Of a stretch of DNA of 64,000 nt, positions 51,798 to 60,462 are shown piece after piece. The notes under the pieces are model-generated. The model worked only from the letters and a program-made list of their open reading frames with translations. It ran no database searches and was not told the origin of the DNA. The stretch is from the NCBI GenBank assembly GCA_963974915.1, contig CAXBES010000014.1:49633-113632 (forward strand), in the 5' to 3' direction. This DNA comes from CAXBES01 sp963974915 (GTDB lineage Bacteria > Bacteroidota > Bacteroidia > Flavobacteriales > Flavobacteriaceae). Both the position numbers and the translations under genes were made by a program. The stretch's first letter is position 1; each line of letters begins with the position of its first letter.

Positions 51798-52691
51798 CTA
51801 AAGCGGCTCACAGTAGCCTCTAATCTTCTCCTTAAATAACTGCATGACCCTTTGCATTAAATCATTTTCTTTTGAAACCGACCGTCCGTCTATCTCCACT
51901 ACCGGCGTCAATTCACCCATAGTACCGGTTGCAAAGACAGCATCTGCATTAATAAACTCACTAAGCGACAAATCTGCTTCAACAATTTCGATTCCCTCTG
52001 CTTGGCACATTTCCATCACCGTATTTCTGGTAATTCCCGGTAAGCAGGCGTGTGCATAAGGTGTAAAAACCTTACCGTTCTTCGTCATAAAGAGATTACT
52101 CCCGTTTAGCTCTGCTACAAACCCTCTTTCATCTAACATCAACCCGGCATCTTTACCGGCTACATTCGCCTGGATCTTTGCTATAATATTATTCAACAAA
52201 TTATTATGATGGATCTTACTATCTAAAAATTGTGGAGCATTGCGCCTCTGACTGCTACTTATTACTTTAATTCCGCTGTCATTGTCATACACCAACGGTT
52301 TCCATTCGGCCAAAACGATTAAACACGAGCCACTTTGGTTCAAGCGAGGATCCATCCCGCTGGTGATCTTTTCACCTCGTGTTAATGTTAGTCGGATATG
52401 GGTGTCGTCGTGCATTCCATTGGCATCCAGAGTTTGTTTAATCGCCTGTTTTATAAATTCTTTGGTAGGTATATCACCAAAGGCAAGGGTCTTAGCCGAT
52501 TCATGTAACCTGCATAAATGTTTATCTAAGCAAACAATTCCTTCAGGGTAAACCCGTAAGCCTTCCCAAACCGCATCCCCACCCTGAACACTACTGTCGA
52601 ATACCGAAATTTTCGCTTCATTACGAGGATAGAGTCGGTCCTTAATATAAATTTGAATAGTATCGTTCTTGGGATTAGATTGTTGTAGCAT
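51798..52691 (-). CDS. Class IV aminotransferase (branched-chain aminotransferase-like)
   Basis: The 297-residue PLP enzyme has the fold-type IV pattern: SVFDSSVQGGDAVWEGLRVY near residue 27, the catalytic Lys in FLDSKIHHNNLLNNI, the RGFVAELNGSNLFM loop with the Glu that contacts the PLP pyridine, and CLPGITRNTVMEM near the end. Branched-chain amino acid, D-amino acid and aminodeoxychorismate lyase activities share this fold, and I cannot assign the substrate. It begins one base after the sulfotransferase-like gene's stop. Confidence 0.85.
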   Translation of the reverse strand: MLQQSNPKNDTIQIYIKDRLYPRNEAKISVFDSSVQGGDAVWEGLRVYPEGIVCLDKHLCRLHESAKTLAFGDIPTKEFIKQAIKQTLDANGMHDDTHIRLTLTRGEKITSGMDPRLNQSGSCLIVLAEWKPLVYDNDSGIKVISSSQRRNAPQFLDSKIHHNNLLNNIIAKIQANVAGKDAGLMLDERGFVAELNGSNLFMTKNGKVFTPYAHACLPGITRNTVMEMCQAEGIEIVEADLSLSEFINADAVFATGTMGELTPVVEIDGRSVSKENDLMQRVMQLFKEKIRGYCEPL

Positions 52692-52692
52692 A

Positions 52693-53418
52693 TTAATCGT
52701 TTTTTAGTATATGTTCTCGCAAGGTTTCGTAATAAGGTAGTGCCTCTTGTAACAAGGGTGAAAGTCTTTCAGACAAAGGCTCAGAGCTGCTTTTCTGTAG
52801 TGCAAATCCTTCAGAATTATGAACATTCTTATACCAATGTGGTGCCCAAACTCCGTCCTGAGGTATTCCTCCTTTGTTCCAGCTAAGCATTTCTTCAGAA
52901 TAAGACAAGTCTAATAAACCGCAAAGCTTCTTTAGATAACTTGACGGTGCTTTTAACAGCTCATCGCTATCAATAACTATTGGTGTTCTATTGCTTTCCT
53001 TCAGAAATAAAAACAATTCCGAAGCCTTTTTAACACCAATATCATCGAGTGTTGGGTTTTCTATCACTTTTGAAAATGAAGCGATCAACTTTTTAGGGTG
53101 ACGTATTAAAATTACATTCTCCCATTGGGTTATATATTTGGGGTCATTAGACAAATAGTGATGTGCCATTCCCTTTACGAACACATTTTTACCTGTCGCC
53201 AAACTATTTATTTGTGCAACGATATTATCTTCTTGCTGCTCCATCGTATTTAGGATCGCATCATGAGCCGGGTGGTTTATTATTACATTCGCATTCTTTA
53301 GATAAAAGGCATAAAAAGGTTCGTCTAAAACTTCAAAATCGGCGCGTTGTGCAAAGGAATACATTATTGCCGTCGAAAGATTTCTGGGCCCCGAAATGAG
53401 ATTAACGACTTTGTTCAT
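52693..53418 (-). CDS. Sulfotransferase-like protein paired with the aminotransferase
   Basis: The 241-residue protein has a P-loop-like PAPS-binding start (LISGPRNLSTAIMYSFAQR), a conserved DEPFYAFY segment, and a FVKGMAHH..ILIRHPKKLIASFSK region matching the 3'-phosphate-binding part of sulfotransferases. Such proteins next to class IV aminotransferases occur in several bacteria; the joint reaction is unknown. The start is the ATG at 53418; the frame further upstream encodes only the heptamer repeat. Confidence 0.72.
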   Translation of the reverse strand: MNKVVNLISGPRNLSTAIMYSFAQRADFEVLDEPFYAFYLKNANVIINHPAHDAILNTMEQQEDNIVAQINSLATGKNVFVKGMAHHYLSNDPKYITQWENVILIRHPKKLIASFSKVIENPTLDDIGVKKASELFLFLKESNRTPIVIDSDELLKAPSSYLKKLCGLLDLSYSEEMLSWNKGGIPQDGVWAPHWYKNVHNSEGFALQKSSSEPLSERLSPLLQEALPYYETLREHILKND

Positions 53419-53469
53419 GTCTATAAAAGTAAGCGAAAAATTTAGAAGTCTGGAGTCAAAAGTCAAGAG

Positions 53470-53562
53470 ACGGGAGTCGGGAGACGGGAGTTGGGAGTTG
53501 GGAGTTGGAAGTTGGGAGTTGGGAGTTGGGAGTTGGGAGTTGGGAGTTGGGAGTTGGGAGTT
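53470..53562. repeat. Heptanucleotide (GGGAGTT)n tandem repeat
   Basis: About a dozen consecutive 7-base units run from roughly 53471 to 53562. The distal ones near 53562 are exact GGGAGTT; those nearest the gene are degenerate (GGGAGTC, GGGAGAC, GGAAGTT). It lies about 55-145 bases upstream of the sulfotransferase-like start, where promoter spacing could matter. Confidence 0.92.
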
Positions 53563-53578
53563 TAATAAGTATAAATAT

Positions 53579-53609
53579 AAAAGACCCAAACATTACTGTC
53601 TGAGTCTTT
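53579..53609 (-). terminator. Weak terminator-like hairpin after glmS
   Basis: AAAGAC near 53580 pairs with GTCTTT near 53604 with a long loop that can add a few more pairs. In the minus direction T residues follow. It lies 32 bases past the glmS stop. Confidence 0.4.
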
Positions 53610-53640
53610 CTACTTTAAAATTTGATCTTTTTCTTTAGGT

Positions 53641-55488
53641 CTACTCTACAGTAACCGATTTTGCCAGATTACGTGGCTGATCTACGTTTCTATTTAGCAT
53701 AACCGCAATGTGATACGACAATAACTGCAATGGAATAGTAGTCACCAATGGAGTAAGCGTTTCCGGAGTATTAGGCACTTCCATAATATAGTCTGCCATT
53801 TCTCTAACAACGGTATCCCCTTTAGTCACTACCGCGATGATAACCCCTTTTCTGGATTTAATTTCCTGAATATTACTTACCACCTTATCATAATGATTAC
53901 TATTTATAGCAACCACTACCACCGGCATGTTTTCGTCGATCAAAGCAATTGGTCCGTGCTTCATTTCGGCAGCGGGATATCCTTCGGCGTGAATGTATGA
54001 GATCTCCTTTAGCTTTAGTGCTCCTTCAAGGGCAACCGGGAAATTGTAACCTCTTCCAAGATAAAGGAAATTAGATGCATCTTTAAATACCTCGGCAATT
54101 TCTTTAATCTTATCGTTACTCTTTAACGCCTCTTCCACATGCCCCGGAATCATTTCCAGTTCTCTAAGGTGCATAACATAATCGCTTTGCGAAATGGTAC
54201 CTTTTACCTTTGCAAGTTTAAGCGCTATCATTGTAAGTACAGTGATCTGTGTAGTAAATGCTTTAGTTGAGGCAACCCCGATCTCTGGACCTGCATGAGT
54301 ATATGTCCCACTGTGTGTCTCCCGAGAAATGGTAGATCCTACCACATTGCAAATTCCGTAAACGAAGGCTCCTTTAGATTTTGCCAGCTTTATCGCAGCG
54401 AGGGTATCTGCAGTTTCACCACTTTGTGAAATAGCGATTATTACGTCCTTTTCGGTAATAATTGGGTTTCTATATCTGAATTCGGATGCGTATTCTACCT
54501 CAACCGGGATTCTTGCCCAATCTTCAAAGATATATTCGGCCACTAAACCGGCGTGCCATGAAGTACCGCAAGCAACTATGATTATACGATCGGCATTGGT
54601 AAATTTCGATATGTAATCTTCTAAACCACCTAATTTAATAATCCCTTTTTCTGCTAATAGGCGTCCTCGATAGGTATCTTTAATAACCGAAGGTTGCTCG
54701 TAGATCTCCTTTAACATAAAGTGGTCGTAACCCCCTTTTTCAATTTGTTCAATATTCAGTTTTAATTCTTGAATATTTGGAAGAACAAGACTGTCACTTT
54801 TTATTTTACGAACCTTTACGTCTCTCCCTCTTCTAATAATAGCCATTTCTTCGTCTTCCAGATATATGGCATTATTTGTGAATTCGATAAATGGGGAAGC
54901 ATCACTGGCTACGAAAAATTCGTCATCTCCAATTCCGATGGCTAACGGACTCCCCAATTTAGCCACTACTATTTCGTCTGGCTTTCTTCTGTCGAATAAA
55001 GCGATAGCATAAGCGCCAACCACCTGATTTAATGCTATCTGAACAGCTTTTCCAAGCTTCACATTTTCCTGCTTTTTGATCTCTTCTATCAAATTCACAA
55101 GGACTTCTGTATCTGTATCAGAAGTAAAGGTATATCCTCTGTTTAAAAGTTCCTTTTTGATAGAAGCGTAATTTTCTATGATCCCATTGTGAATGATCAC
55201 AAGATCTCCGCTATTAGAATAATGTGGATGAGAATTTACATCGTTAGGAACTCCGTGTGTCGCCCAACGTGTATGCCCAATTCCTAAGGTTCCCTTGGTC
55301 TCGATCTCTTTGGCTACTCGTTTCTCTAGGTCAGCTACTTTTCCCTTTGTTTTACTTAATTGAATATCTGTTCCATCAAAAAGTGCAATTCCCGCACTAT
55401 CATATCCTCTGTATTCTAAACGCTTTAAACCGTTGATAATTATAGGAAAGGCTTCTCTATTACCAATGTAACCAACTATTCCACACAT
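53641..55488 (-). CDS. glmS: Glutamine-fructose-6-phosphate aminotransferase
   Basis: GlmS makes glucosamine-6-phosphate, the first step to UDP-GlcNAc for peptidoglycan and LPS. The 615-residue protein starts MCGIVGYIGNREAFP with the catalytic N-terminal Cys, has the HTRWATHG motif of the glutaminase domain (about 1-240), and two SIS isomerase domains (about 285-425 and 455-600) ending in the conserved PRNLAKSVTVE. No glmS ribozyme is visible upstream. It follows the DUF4270 gene by 10 bases. Confidence 0.98.
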   Translation of the reverse strand: MCGIVGYIGNREAFPIIINGLKRLEYRGYDSAGIALFDGTDIQLSKTKGKVADLEKRVAKEIETKGTLGIGHTRWATHGVPNDVNSHPHYSNSGDLVIIHNGIIENYASIKKELLNRGYTFTSDTDTEVLVNLIEEIKKQENVKLGKAVQIALNQVVGAYAIALFDRRKPDEIVVAKLGSPLAIGIGDDEFFVASDASPFIEFTNNAIYLEDEEMAIIRRGRDVKVRKIKSDSLVLPNIQELKLNIEQIEKGGYDHFMLKEIYEQPSVIKDTYRGRLLAEKGIIKLGGLEDYISKFTNADRIIIVACGTSWHAGLVAEYIFEDWARIPVEVEYASEFRYRNPIITEKDVIIAISQSGETADTLAAIKLAKSKGAFVYGICNVVGSTISRETHSGTYTHAGPEIGVASTKAFTTQITVLTMIALKLAKVKGTISQSDYVMHLRELEMIPGHVEEALKSNDKIKEIAEVFKDASNFLYLGRGYNFPVALEGALKLKEISYIHAEGYPAAEMKHGPIALIDENMPVVVVAINSNHYDKVVSNIQEIKSRKGVIIAVVTKGDTVVREMADYIMEVPNTPETLTPLVTTIPLQLLSYHIAVMLNRNVDQPRNLAKSVTVE

Positions 55489-55498
55489 AGTTTTCTAT

Positions 55499-57088
55499 TT
55501 AATTAGGTTCTGTATAATAAATTTGAAGTTTTAGTCTTTTCTCAGGGTTCGGACTATTATTACCGTGCAGGATAGTTCCCTGGTGTGAGATCACACCACT
55601 TGCAGGTACCGATTCTACTCCGGGATCCAGCATTTCTTCTAAACTTTGGAAATCTGGCGTAGTAACATTTTGCGATACGATCAAACCTAATGGAACATTT
55701 GTAGAATCTTTGTTGATCAAGTTACTGATATGATGGGTAATTTTAATTTTATAGTAATCCCCAATTTCATCGGTCCCACGTTCTAAAATACCCAAATGCT
55801 CGTTTAAGGCTTCGTAAGGAGAAAGACCTGCGGTAATATCAAGAGAGTAATCTACCAAAGCATTACTATTTTGAGCATCATAGATAATAAGTCTTTCCGG
55901 CTCTGAATCTCCGCCTGCAATCATACTTTGATCTACGTAAAAAATAAGATTTGCTTCATTTACCAACCATTTTTGATCTCTAAGAGTTTCCAACTCATCT
56001 GCAACTCCATTGTCATCCAGATCTTCTCCAAAGAGCTCAATTATGGATACAATTCCTTCTCCCCCTCTAACGTAAAGGTTTTCTTCTCCTTCAACTGTAT
56101 TTGGTTCAGAAAGTGCGCTCTCGATTGGTCCCGGAAGTGAAGTTTCATAGACATTAACAGCAACAGGACCTAAAGATATTCCAAGATCGCCCGGGCTATT
56201 TTCGGTAATAACATTTCCGTCTTCATCGGTATAAGTGATTTCAGACTGGTAGTACATCGTGATTTTGCTCTCTTCCAGATCGAACAAGAAAAGGTTATCA
56301 CCCGCATTTCCTTCAACATCAAAATAGATACCTCTAAAATACTCTCTGAAATTATTATTGTTTATTAATGAAACTGTTCCCTCTTGCGCCATGATCTTCT
56401 GAAGAAAGAAGTCCAGCGGTAATTTTACACGTAAACCGGGAGCTAATACAACCTCATCGGGTTCATCACCTTCATCATCTCCGTCTTCTACTAAAGTTAC
56501 TATTCCTTGGTTACTAGGTACGAAGTCGTTAATGAGCGTAATCAGTCCTTCTTGGCTATCTACTAAATAGCTTTCAAATAGTGGGCCTTGATTAGAGTAA
56601 TATTTTTGTTCCTCCTGAAAACCTGTGTCGGGATCCAAATCTCTCAAAAAGTAATTAGATTCATATACCGTGATGTTTATTGGGTTGCTTCCATAAACGG
56701 AATCTAACTCAAAGGTGGTAACGTCTCCATCTACGGTTTCTTCACTGTAAAATGGCATATAAAGCACTACACTATCCAGAACAGGGTTGGTACCGAAAAC
56801 AGGAGCAGTATCATCTAAAAACACCTGAGTAAGGAGATTTACGGTAGATTTTCCGTAAACAGGATCGTTATACACTCCTAATTGATAGGTAGGTAAACCG
56901 TTGGTTTGAACTCCATTTAATTTTCTGCTATAACTTATAACAGAATTACTTTCGTACAAGGTTGCGTTAATATTCTGATCTCCAATAATATTAGTTCCTA
57001 TTGTACTAAAATCTTCTTCACAGGATGCAAATCCAATTATTAAAAATAATATTGCCGCAAGTTTTGGCAATGTATTCTTTATTTTCAT
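55499..57088 (-). CDS. DUF4270 lipoprotein
   Basis: The 529-residue protein has a lipoprotein signal (LIIGFASC, Cys about residue 23), followed by the DUF4270 pattern: DFSTIGTNIIGDQNINATLYESNSV and LPTYQLGVYNDPVYGKSTVNLLTQV (read in parts). It is acidic and beta-rich, as for surface lipoproteins of Bacteroidota. The function is unknown; its place between the GT5-like protein gene and glmS is, from memory, conserved in Flavobacteriaceae. Confidence 0.85.
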   Translation of the reverse strand: MKIKNTLPKLAAILFLIIGFASCEEDFSTIGTNIIGDQNINATLYESNSVISYSRKLNGVQTNGLPTYQLGVYNDPVYGKSTVNLLTQVFLDDTAPVFGTNPVLDSVVLYMPFYSEETVDGDVTTFELDSVYGSNPINITVYESNYFLRDLDPDTGFQEEQKYYSNQGPLFESYLVDSQEGLITLINDFVPSNQGIVTLVEDGDDEGDEPDEVVLAPGLRVKLPLDFFLQKIMAQEGTVSLINNNNFREYFRGIYFDVEGNAGDNLFLFDLEESKITMYYQSEITYTDEDGNVITENSPGDLGISLGPVAVNVYETSLPGPIESALSEPNTVEGEENLYVRGGEGIVSIIELFGEDLDDNGVADELETLRDQKWLVNEANLIFYVDQSMIAGGDSEPERLIIYDAQNSNALVDYSLDITAGLSPYEALNEHLGILERGTDEIGDYYKIKITHHISNLINKDSTNVPLGLIVSQNVTTPDFQSLEEMLDPGVESVPASGVISHQGTILHGNNSPNPEKRLKLQIYYTEPN

Positions 57089-57223
57089 CTATTCTATATG
57101 TTTTCTAAAAGGAAGATACCCACCTGGTGTTAGCGCAGGAAACGTCATTAAATCATATCCTTTGTCGTTTTGTTGTATGCTAATGGGGCATTTCAAAAGC
57201 ATTCTTCTTGTATTCTATTTACG

Positions 57224-58030
57224 TTAAAGTACTTTAGTCTCGTAAAAGTCTAAATAAGCCTGTGAAAAATCATCAAAATTATGATACTTTAACACAGGTT
57301 TGTCGAGATTGTTAAGAAACTCTTCCAGTTCTTCAGGAATTTCTTCGGAACCAACAATAACAGCATCCGAATTATTAATCGCAACCTTCATGACATTCTC
57401 ATAACTCGGTGTCTCTAAAGGTGCAATAACATCTTCTTCGATCGCGTCAAATCTAATTTTATCAATAGTTGTATTATCTAACGTACCGGTGAAGCCTTGA
57501 TTGTATACAGAAGTAACTATTTTACTATTTTCGAATAAGGGTTCGTTTCCGTAGTAATTTCTCAGGTAAAGTGGCAAAAACGAAGCCAACCATCCATGAA
57601 CATGGATAATATCTGGTGACCAATTCAGCTTTTTCACAGTTTCTATTACCCCTTTTGCGAAGAAAATAGCACGTTCATCGTTATCCGGAAAGAAAACTCC
57701 ATCTTCATCGGCGTACGTTGCTTTGCGTTTAAAATAATCTTCATTATCTATAAAGTATACCTGCATTCTTTCCTTCGGAATTGACGCTACTTTAATGATA
57801 AGTGGCATATCAAGATCGTTAATCACAAGATTCATCCCCGAAAGGCGAATCACTTCGTGTAGTTGGTGTCGACGCTCATTAATATTGCCATAACGTGGCA
57901 TAAAAATTCGAATTTGCCCGTTATTGTTGTTTACCATTTTAGGGGCTTCAAACGACATTGAAGAAATCTCGGTCTCCGGTAGGTATGGAATAACTTCAGA
58001 AGACACGTACAAGACTCTCTTATCTTTCAT
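57224..58030 (-). CDS. GT5-like (glycogen/starch synthase N-domain) protein, truncated and lacking the ADP-glucose motif
   Basis: The 268-residue protein resembles the N-terminal half of bacterial glycogen synthase: VLYVSSEVIPYL at the start, IFMPRYGNINERR, and DIIHVHGWLASFLPLYLR near residue 140. The KxGGL substrate-binding motif that normally follows the first strand is absent (PETEISSM instead), and there is no C-terminal GT1 domain. Catalysis seems unlikely. A role as regulator or scaffold is possible. Such short versions occur next to panC in other Bacteroidota, from memory. Confidence 0.75.
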   Translation of the reverse strand: MKDKRVLYVSSEVIPYLPETEISSMSFEAPKMVNNNNGQIRIFMPRYGNINERRHQLHEVIRLSGMNLVINDLDMPLIIKVASIPKERMQVYFIDNEDYFKRKATYADEDGVFFPDNDERAIFFAKGVIETVKKLNWSPDIIHVHGWLASFLPLYLRNYYGNEPLFENSKIVTSVYNQGFTGTLDNTTIDKIRFDAIEEDVIAPLETPSYENVMKVAINNSDAVIVGSEEIPEELEEFLNNLDKPVLKYHNFDDFSQAYLDFYETKVL

Positions 58031-58067
58031 AAATCAGTACTTTATTGGCTTTCAAATTAAAAACACG

Positions 58068-58075
58068 CAAAATTA
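58068..58075 (-). promoter_or_regulatory. Bacteroidota -7 box for the GT5-like gene
   Basis: TAATTTTG on the minus strand matches TAnnTTTG, 38 bases upstream of the start codon. Confidence 0.5.
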
Positions 58076-58134
58076 CGAAAATTTATGAAGATTGCGCTTA
58101 ATTTATTAAGTTAGCTGGTTATTAATTCTACTTT

Positions 58135-58986
58135 ATGGGTATCTATACCAATCGGGAATTACTTTCCGAAGCAATTTCTAAAAATTTTAAAGGTAAAAAG
58201 ATAGGTTTTGTTCCCACCATGGGCGCCTTACACAAGGGACATTTATCATTGGTGAAAAGAGCTCTGCAGGATAATGATGGAGTCGTAGTAAGCATTTTTG
58301 TAAATCCGACGCAATTTGACAATGCAACCGACCTGGACAAATATCCGCGTACCCTTGAGAATGACGTGAGCTTACTGAAAAGTATAAAAGGGAAAGTGCT
58401 GGTGTTTGCTCCCAATGCTTCAGATCTCTATAATGGGAAGGTGGTTTCTAAAAAATACAACTTCGGAAAGCTCGAAAATGAAATGGAGGGTAAACATCGG
58501 AAAGGACATTTCGACGGAGTTGGTACAGTGGTAAATCTTTTACTTCGTGCAGTAGATCCCGATAAAGCATATTTTGGAGAAAAAGATTTTCAGCAATTAC
58601 AAATTGTAAAAAAACTATTAGAAATAGAGGGTCTTTCTGTAAAAATAATTGGCTGCCCCATTGTTCGTGAATCCAATGGTCTCGCAATGAGTTCTCGGAA
58701 TAAACGACTTACAAAAGAACAGTTTGATGAAGCCGCATTTATATATAAAACTCTTTCAGAAGTAAAAAATAAATTTAATACACATTCCATCACTCAACTC
58801 ACGCGCCATGTTCACAAAGTGTTTTCTGAAAATAAGATGCTCACTCTCGAATATTTTGAGATCACCAACGAAAAAAATCTGAAAACGGCGATCAGGAAAC
58901 GTGATGGAAATACATACCGCGCTTTTATAGCTGTTTTTGCCGGCGATGTACGATTAATCGATAATTTATCGCTTGGAAAATGGTGA
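58135..58986 (+). CDS. panC: Pantothenate synthetase
   Basis: PanC joins pantoate and beta-alanine with ATP to form pantothenate, the CoA precursor. The 283-residue protein has FVPTMGALHKGHLSL, with the HxGH-type nucleotide motif, SIFVNPTQF, and the KSKS-like segment MSSRNKRLTKEQ. It is divergent from the GT5-like gene, and panD, which makes beta-alanine, follows 94 bases later. Confidence 0.97.
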   Translation: MGIYTNRELLSEAISKNFKGKKIGFVPTMGALHKGHLSLVKRALQDNDGVVVSIFVNPTQFDNATDLDKYPRTLENDVSLLKSIKGKVLVFAPNASDLYNGKVVSKKYNFGKLENEMEGKHRKGHFDGVGTVVNLLLRAVDPDKAYFGEKDFQQLQIVKKLLEIEGLSVKIIGCPIVRESNGLAMSSRNKRLTKEQFDEAAFIYKTLSEVKNKFNTHSITQLTRHVHKVFSENKMLTLEYFEITNEKNLKTAIRKRDGNTYRAFIAVFAGDVRLIDNLSLGKW

Positions 58987-59068
58987 TCGGCAATAAATGA
59001 TTATACCAGCTATTTTCGTCTTAATTCAGATTTCAGACTTTACACTTTAGAAATTTTGAAATAAGAAG

Positions 59069-59076
59069 TATCTTTG
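59069..59076 (+). promoter_or_regulatory. Bacteroidota -7 box for panD
   Basis: TATCTTTG matches TAnnTTTG and lies four bases before the panD ATG, so the transcript would be leaderless or nearly so. A TTAG 18 bases upstream could serve as the -33 element. Confidence 0.5.
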
Positions 59077-59080
59077 CGCC

Positions 59081-59431
59081 ATGTTAATACACGTAGTAAA
59101 ATCTAAGATTCACAGAGTAAAAGTTACAGGTGCAGACCTTAACTACATTGGAAGTATCACGATCGATGAAGATTTGTTAGATGCCGCAAACATTACCGAA
59201 GGTGAGAAAGTTCAAATCGTAAATAACAATAACGGTGAACGTCTTGAAACGTATGCAATTCCCGGGCCACGTGGGAGTGGTGAAATTACTCTTAATGGAG
59301 CAGCGGCTCGTAAAGTAGCTCCCGGCGATATCCTTATTCTAATTACATACGCTTTAATGAGTATGGAGGAAGCCAAGAAATTTAAGCCTGCATTGGTGTT
59401 TCCAAATGAGGAAAATAATCTCCTAACCTAA
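59081..59431 (+). CDS. panD: Aspartate 1-decarboxylase
   Basis: PanD converts aspartate to beta-alanine for pantothenate synthesis. The 116-residue proenzyme has the self-cleavage site Gly24-Ser25 (NYIGSITID), which yields the pyruvoyl cofactor, and the catalytic-site regions KIHRVKVTGADL and GPRGSGEITLNGAAARKV. The length is normal. A TTG-started gene begins two bases after its stop. Confidence 0.97.
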   Translation: MLIHVVKSKIHRVKVTGADLNYIGSITIDEDLLDAANITEGEKVQIVNNNNGERLETYAIPGPRGSGEITLNGAAARKVAPGDILILITYALMSMEEAKKFKPALVFPNEENNLLT

Positions 59432-59432
59432 T

Positions 59433-60419
59433 TTGAAAAAATCTGTTTCAAAGTTTTTATCAATTTCCATCCCTCTGGGATTAGGGGTCTTTTTGATCTG
59501 GTACATCTACAATTCATTTACGGCCGAACAACTAGCCGAAACCAAGGCTTACTTTAGCAACGCAAATTACGGTTTTGTCCTCCTGTCGGTTGTCTTTAGT
59601 GTTCTAAGCCATTTATCGCGTGCTTACAGATGGTCATTTATGCTGGAGCCTCTGGGATACCGCCCAAAATTAGCCAATAATTTTATGGCGATCTCTGTCG
59701 CTTATTTAATGAATATCTTTATTCCGAAAAGTGGAGAATTCTCCCGCGGAATCATCCTCGACAAATACGAAGGAGTCCCATTTGAAAAGGGATTCGGCAC
59801 CATAATTTCTGAAAGGGTCATCGATCTAATATTCCTGCTTGCTTTCACTTTATTAGCGCTCTTTTTAAAATTTGACGTTCTTTTTGATTACTTATCGGAA
59901 ACTATTCCCCTCTCAACTGTTTATAAGATAATTGGTGGTTTAGTGTTCGTTGGGCTTATATCATTACTGTTTCTGAAATTTTCGAAGTCTAATATCAATA
60001 AAAAGGTAAAACAATTTGTAATTGGCTTAAAAGACGGACTTTTCAGTATTGTTAAAATGAAGAAAAAGGGAGCCTTTATATTTCATAGTTTCGTAATCTG
60101 GGGACTCTATATTTTATCGTTTTACACCGCCCTTTTTGCCCTGCCCGAAACCTCGTCTATTGGCTTCGGAACAATTATTATAACCTTCGTTGTAGGTAGT
60201 TTTACATTCGCCTTTACTAACAGCGGATTTGGAACCTACCCGGCAGCGATCGCAGGAATTATGACCATATTTGGAATTTCCAAAACCGTAGGTGTCGCTT
60301 TTGGATGGATCGTTTGGACCTCGAATATTGCTTCTATCTTATTCTTTGGAGTCGTTTCGCTTTTATTACTTCCCATCTATAATCGCAGAAAAAGTAGAAT
60401 TTCTAATTCTGAAAGCTAA
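59433..60419 (+). CDS. Lysylphosphatidylglycerol synthase TM region / flippase-like (UPF0104) protein
   Basis: The 328-residue inner-membrane protein has about eight transmembrane helices and the UPF0104/AglD-type segments SHLSRAYRWSFMLEPLGY and NIFIPKSGEFSRGIILDKYEG, with a GFGTYPAAIAG stretch near the C-terminus. Related proteins are flippases or the membrane part of MprF. The start is a TTG at 59433, nearly adjoining panD; no nearby in-frame ATG exists. Confidence 0.8.
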   Translation: MKKSVSKFLSISIPLGLGVFLIWYIYNSFTAEQLAETKAYFSNANYGFVLLSVVFSVLSHLSRAYRWSFMLEPLGYRPKLANNFMAISVAYLMNIFIPKSGEFSRGIILDKYEGVPFEKGFGTIISERVIDLIFLLAFTLLALFLKFDVLFDYLSETIPLSTVYKIIGGLVFVGLISLLFLKFSKSNINKKVKQFVIGLKDGLFSIVKMKKKGAFIFHSFVIWGLYILSFYTALFALPETSSIGFGTIIITFVVGSFTFAFTNSGFGTYPAAIAGIMTIFGISKTVGVAFGWIVWTSNIASILFFGVVSLLLLPIYNRRKSRISNSES

Positions 60420-60462
60420 CAATTCTAAATTTTGCTATCTTTCGGCTTCCAAAATCTATTTT

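Noticed and set aside
53419..53589. N-terminal extension of the sulfotransferase-like protein (repeated NSQLPTP peptide)
   Set aside because: It is the translated heptamer repeat, a known kind of artefact; the conserved protein begins at the ATG at 53418.
55489..55498. glmS ribozyme
   Set aside because: Only ten bases separate DUF4270 and glmS, so there is no room for it and it is not expected in Bacteroidota.
60292..60462. Start of the esterase-fold protein at 60292
   Set aside because: It overlaps the flippase-like gene by about 130 bases, and the signal peptide begins at the ATG at 60463.
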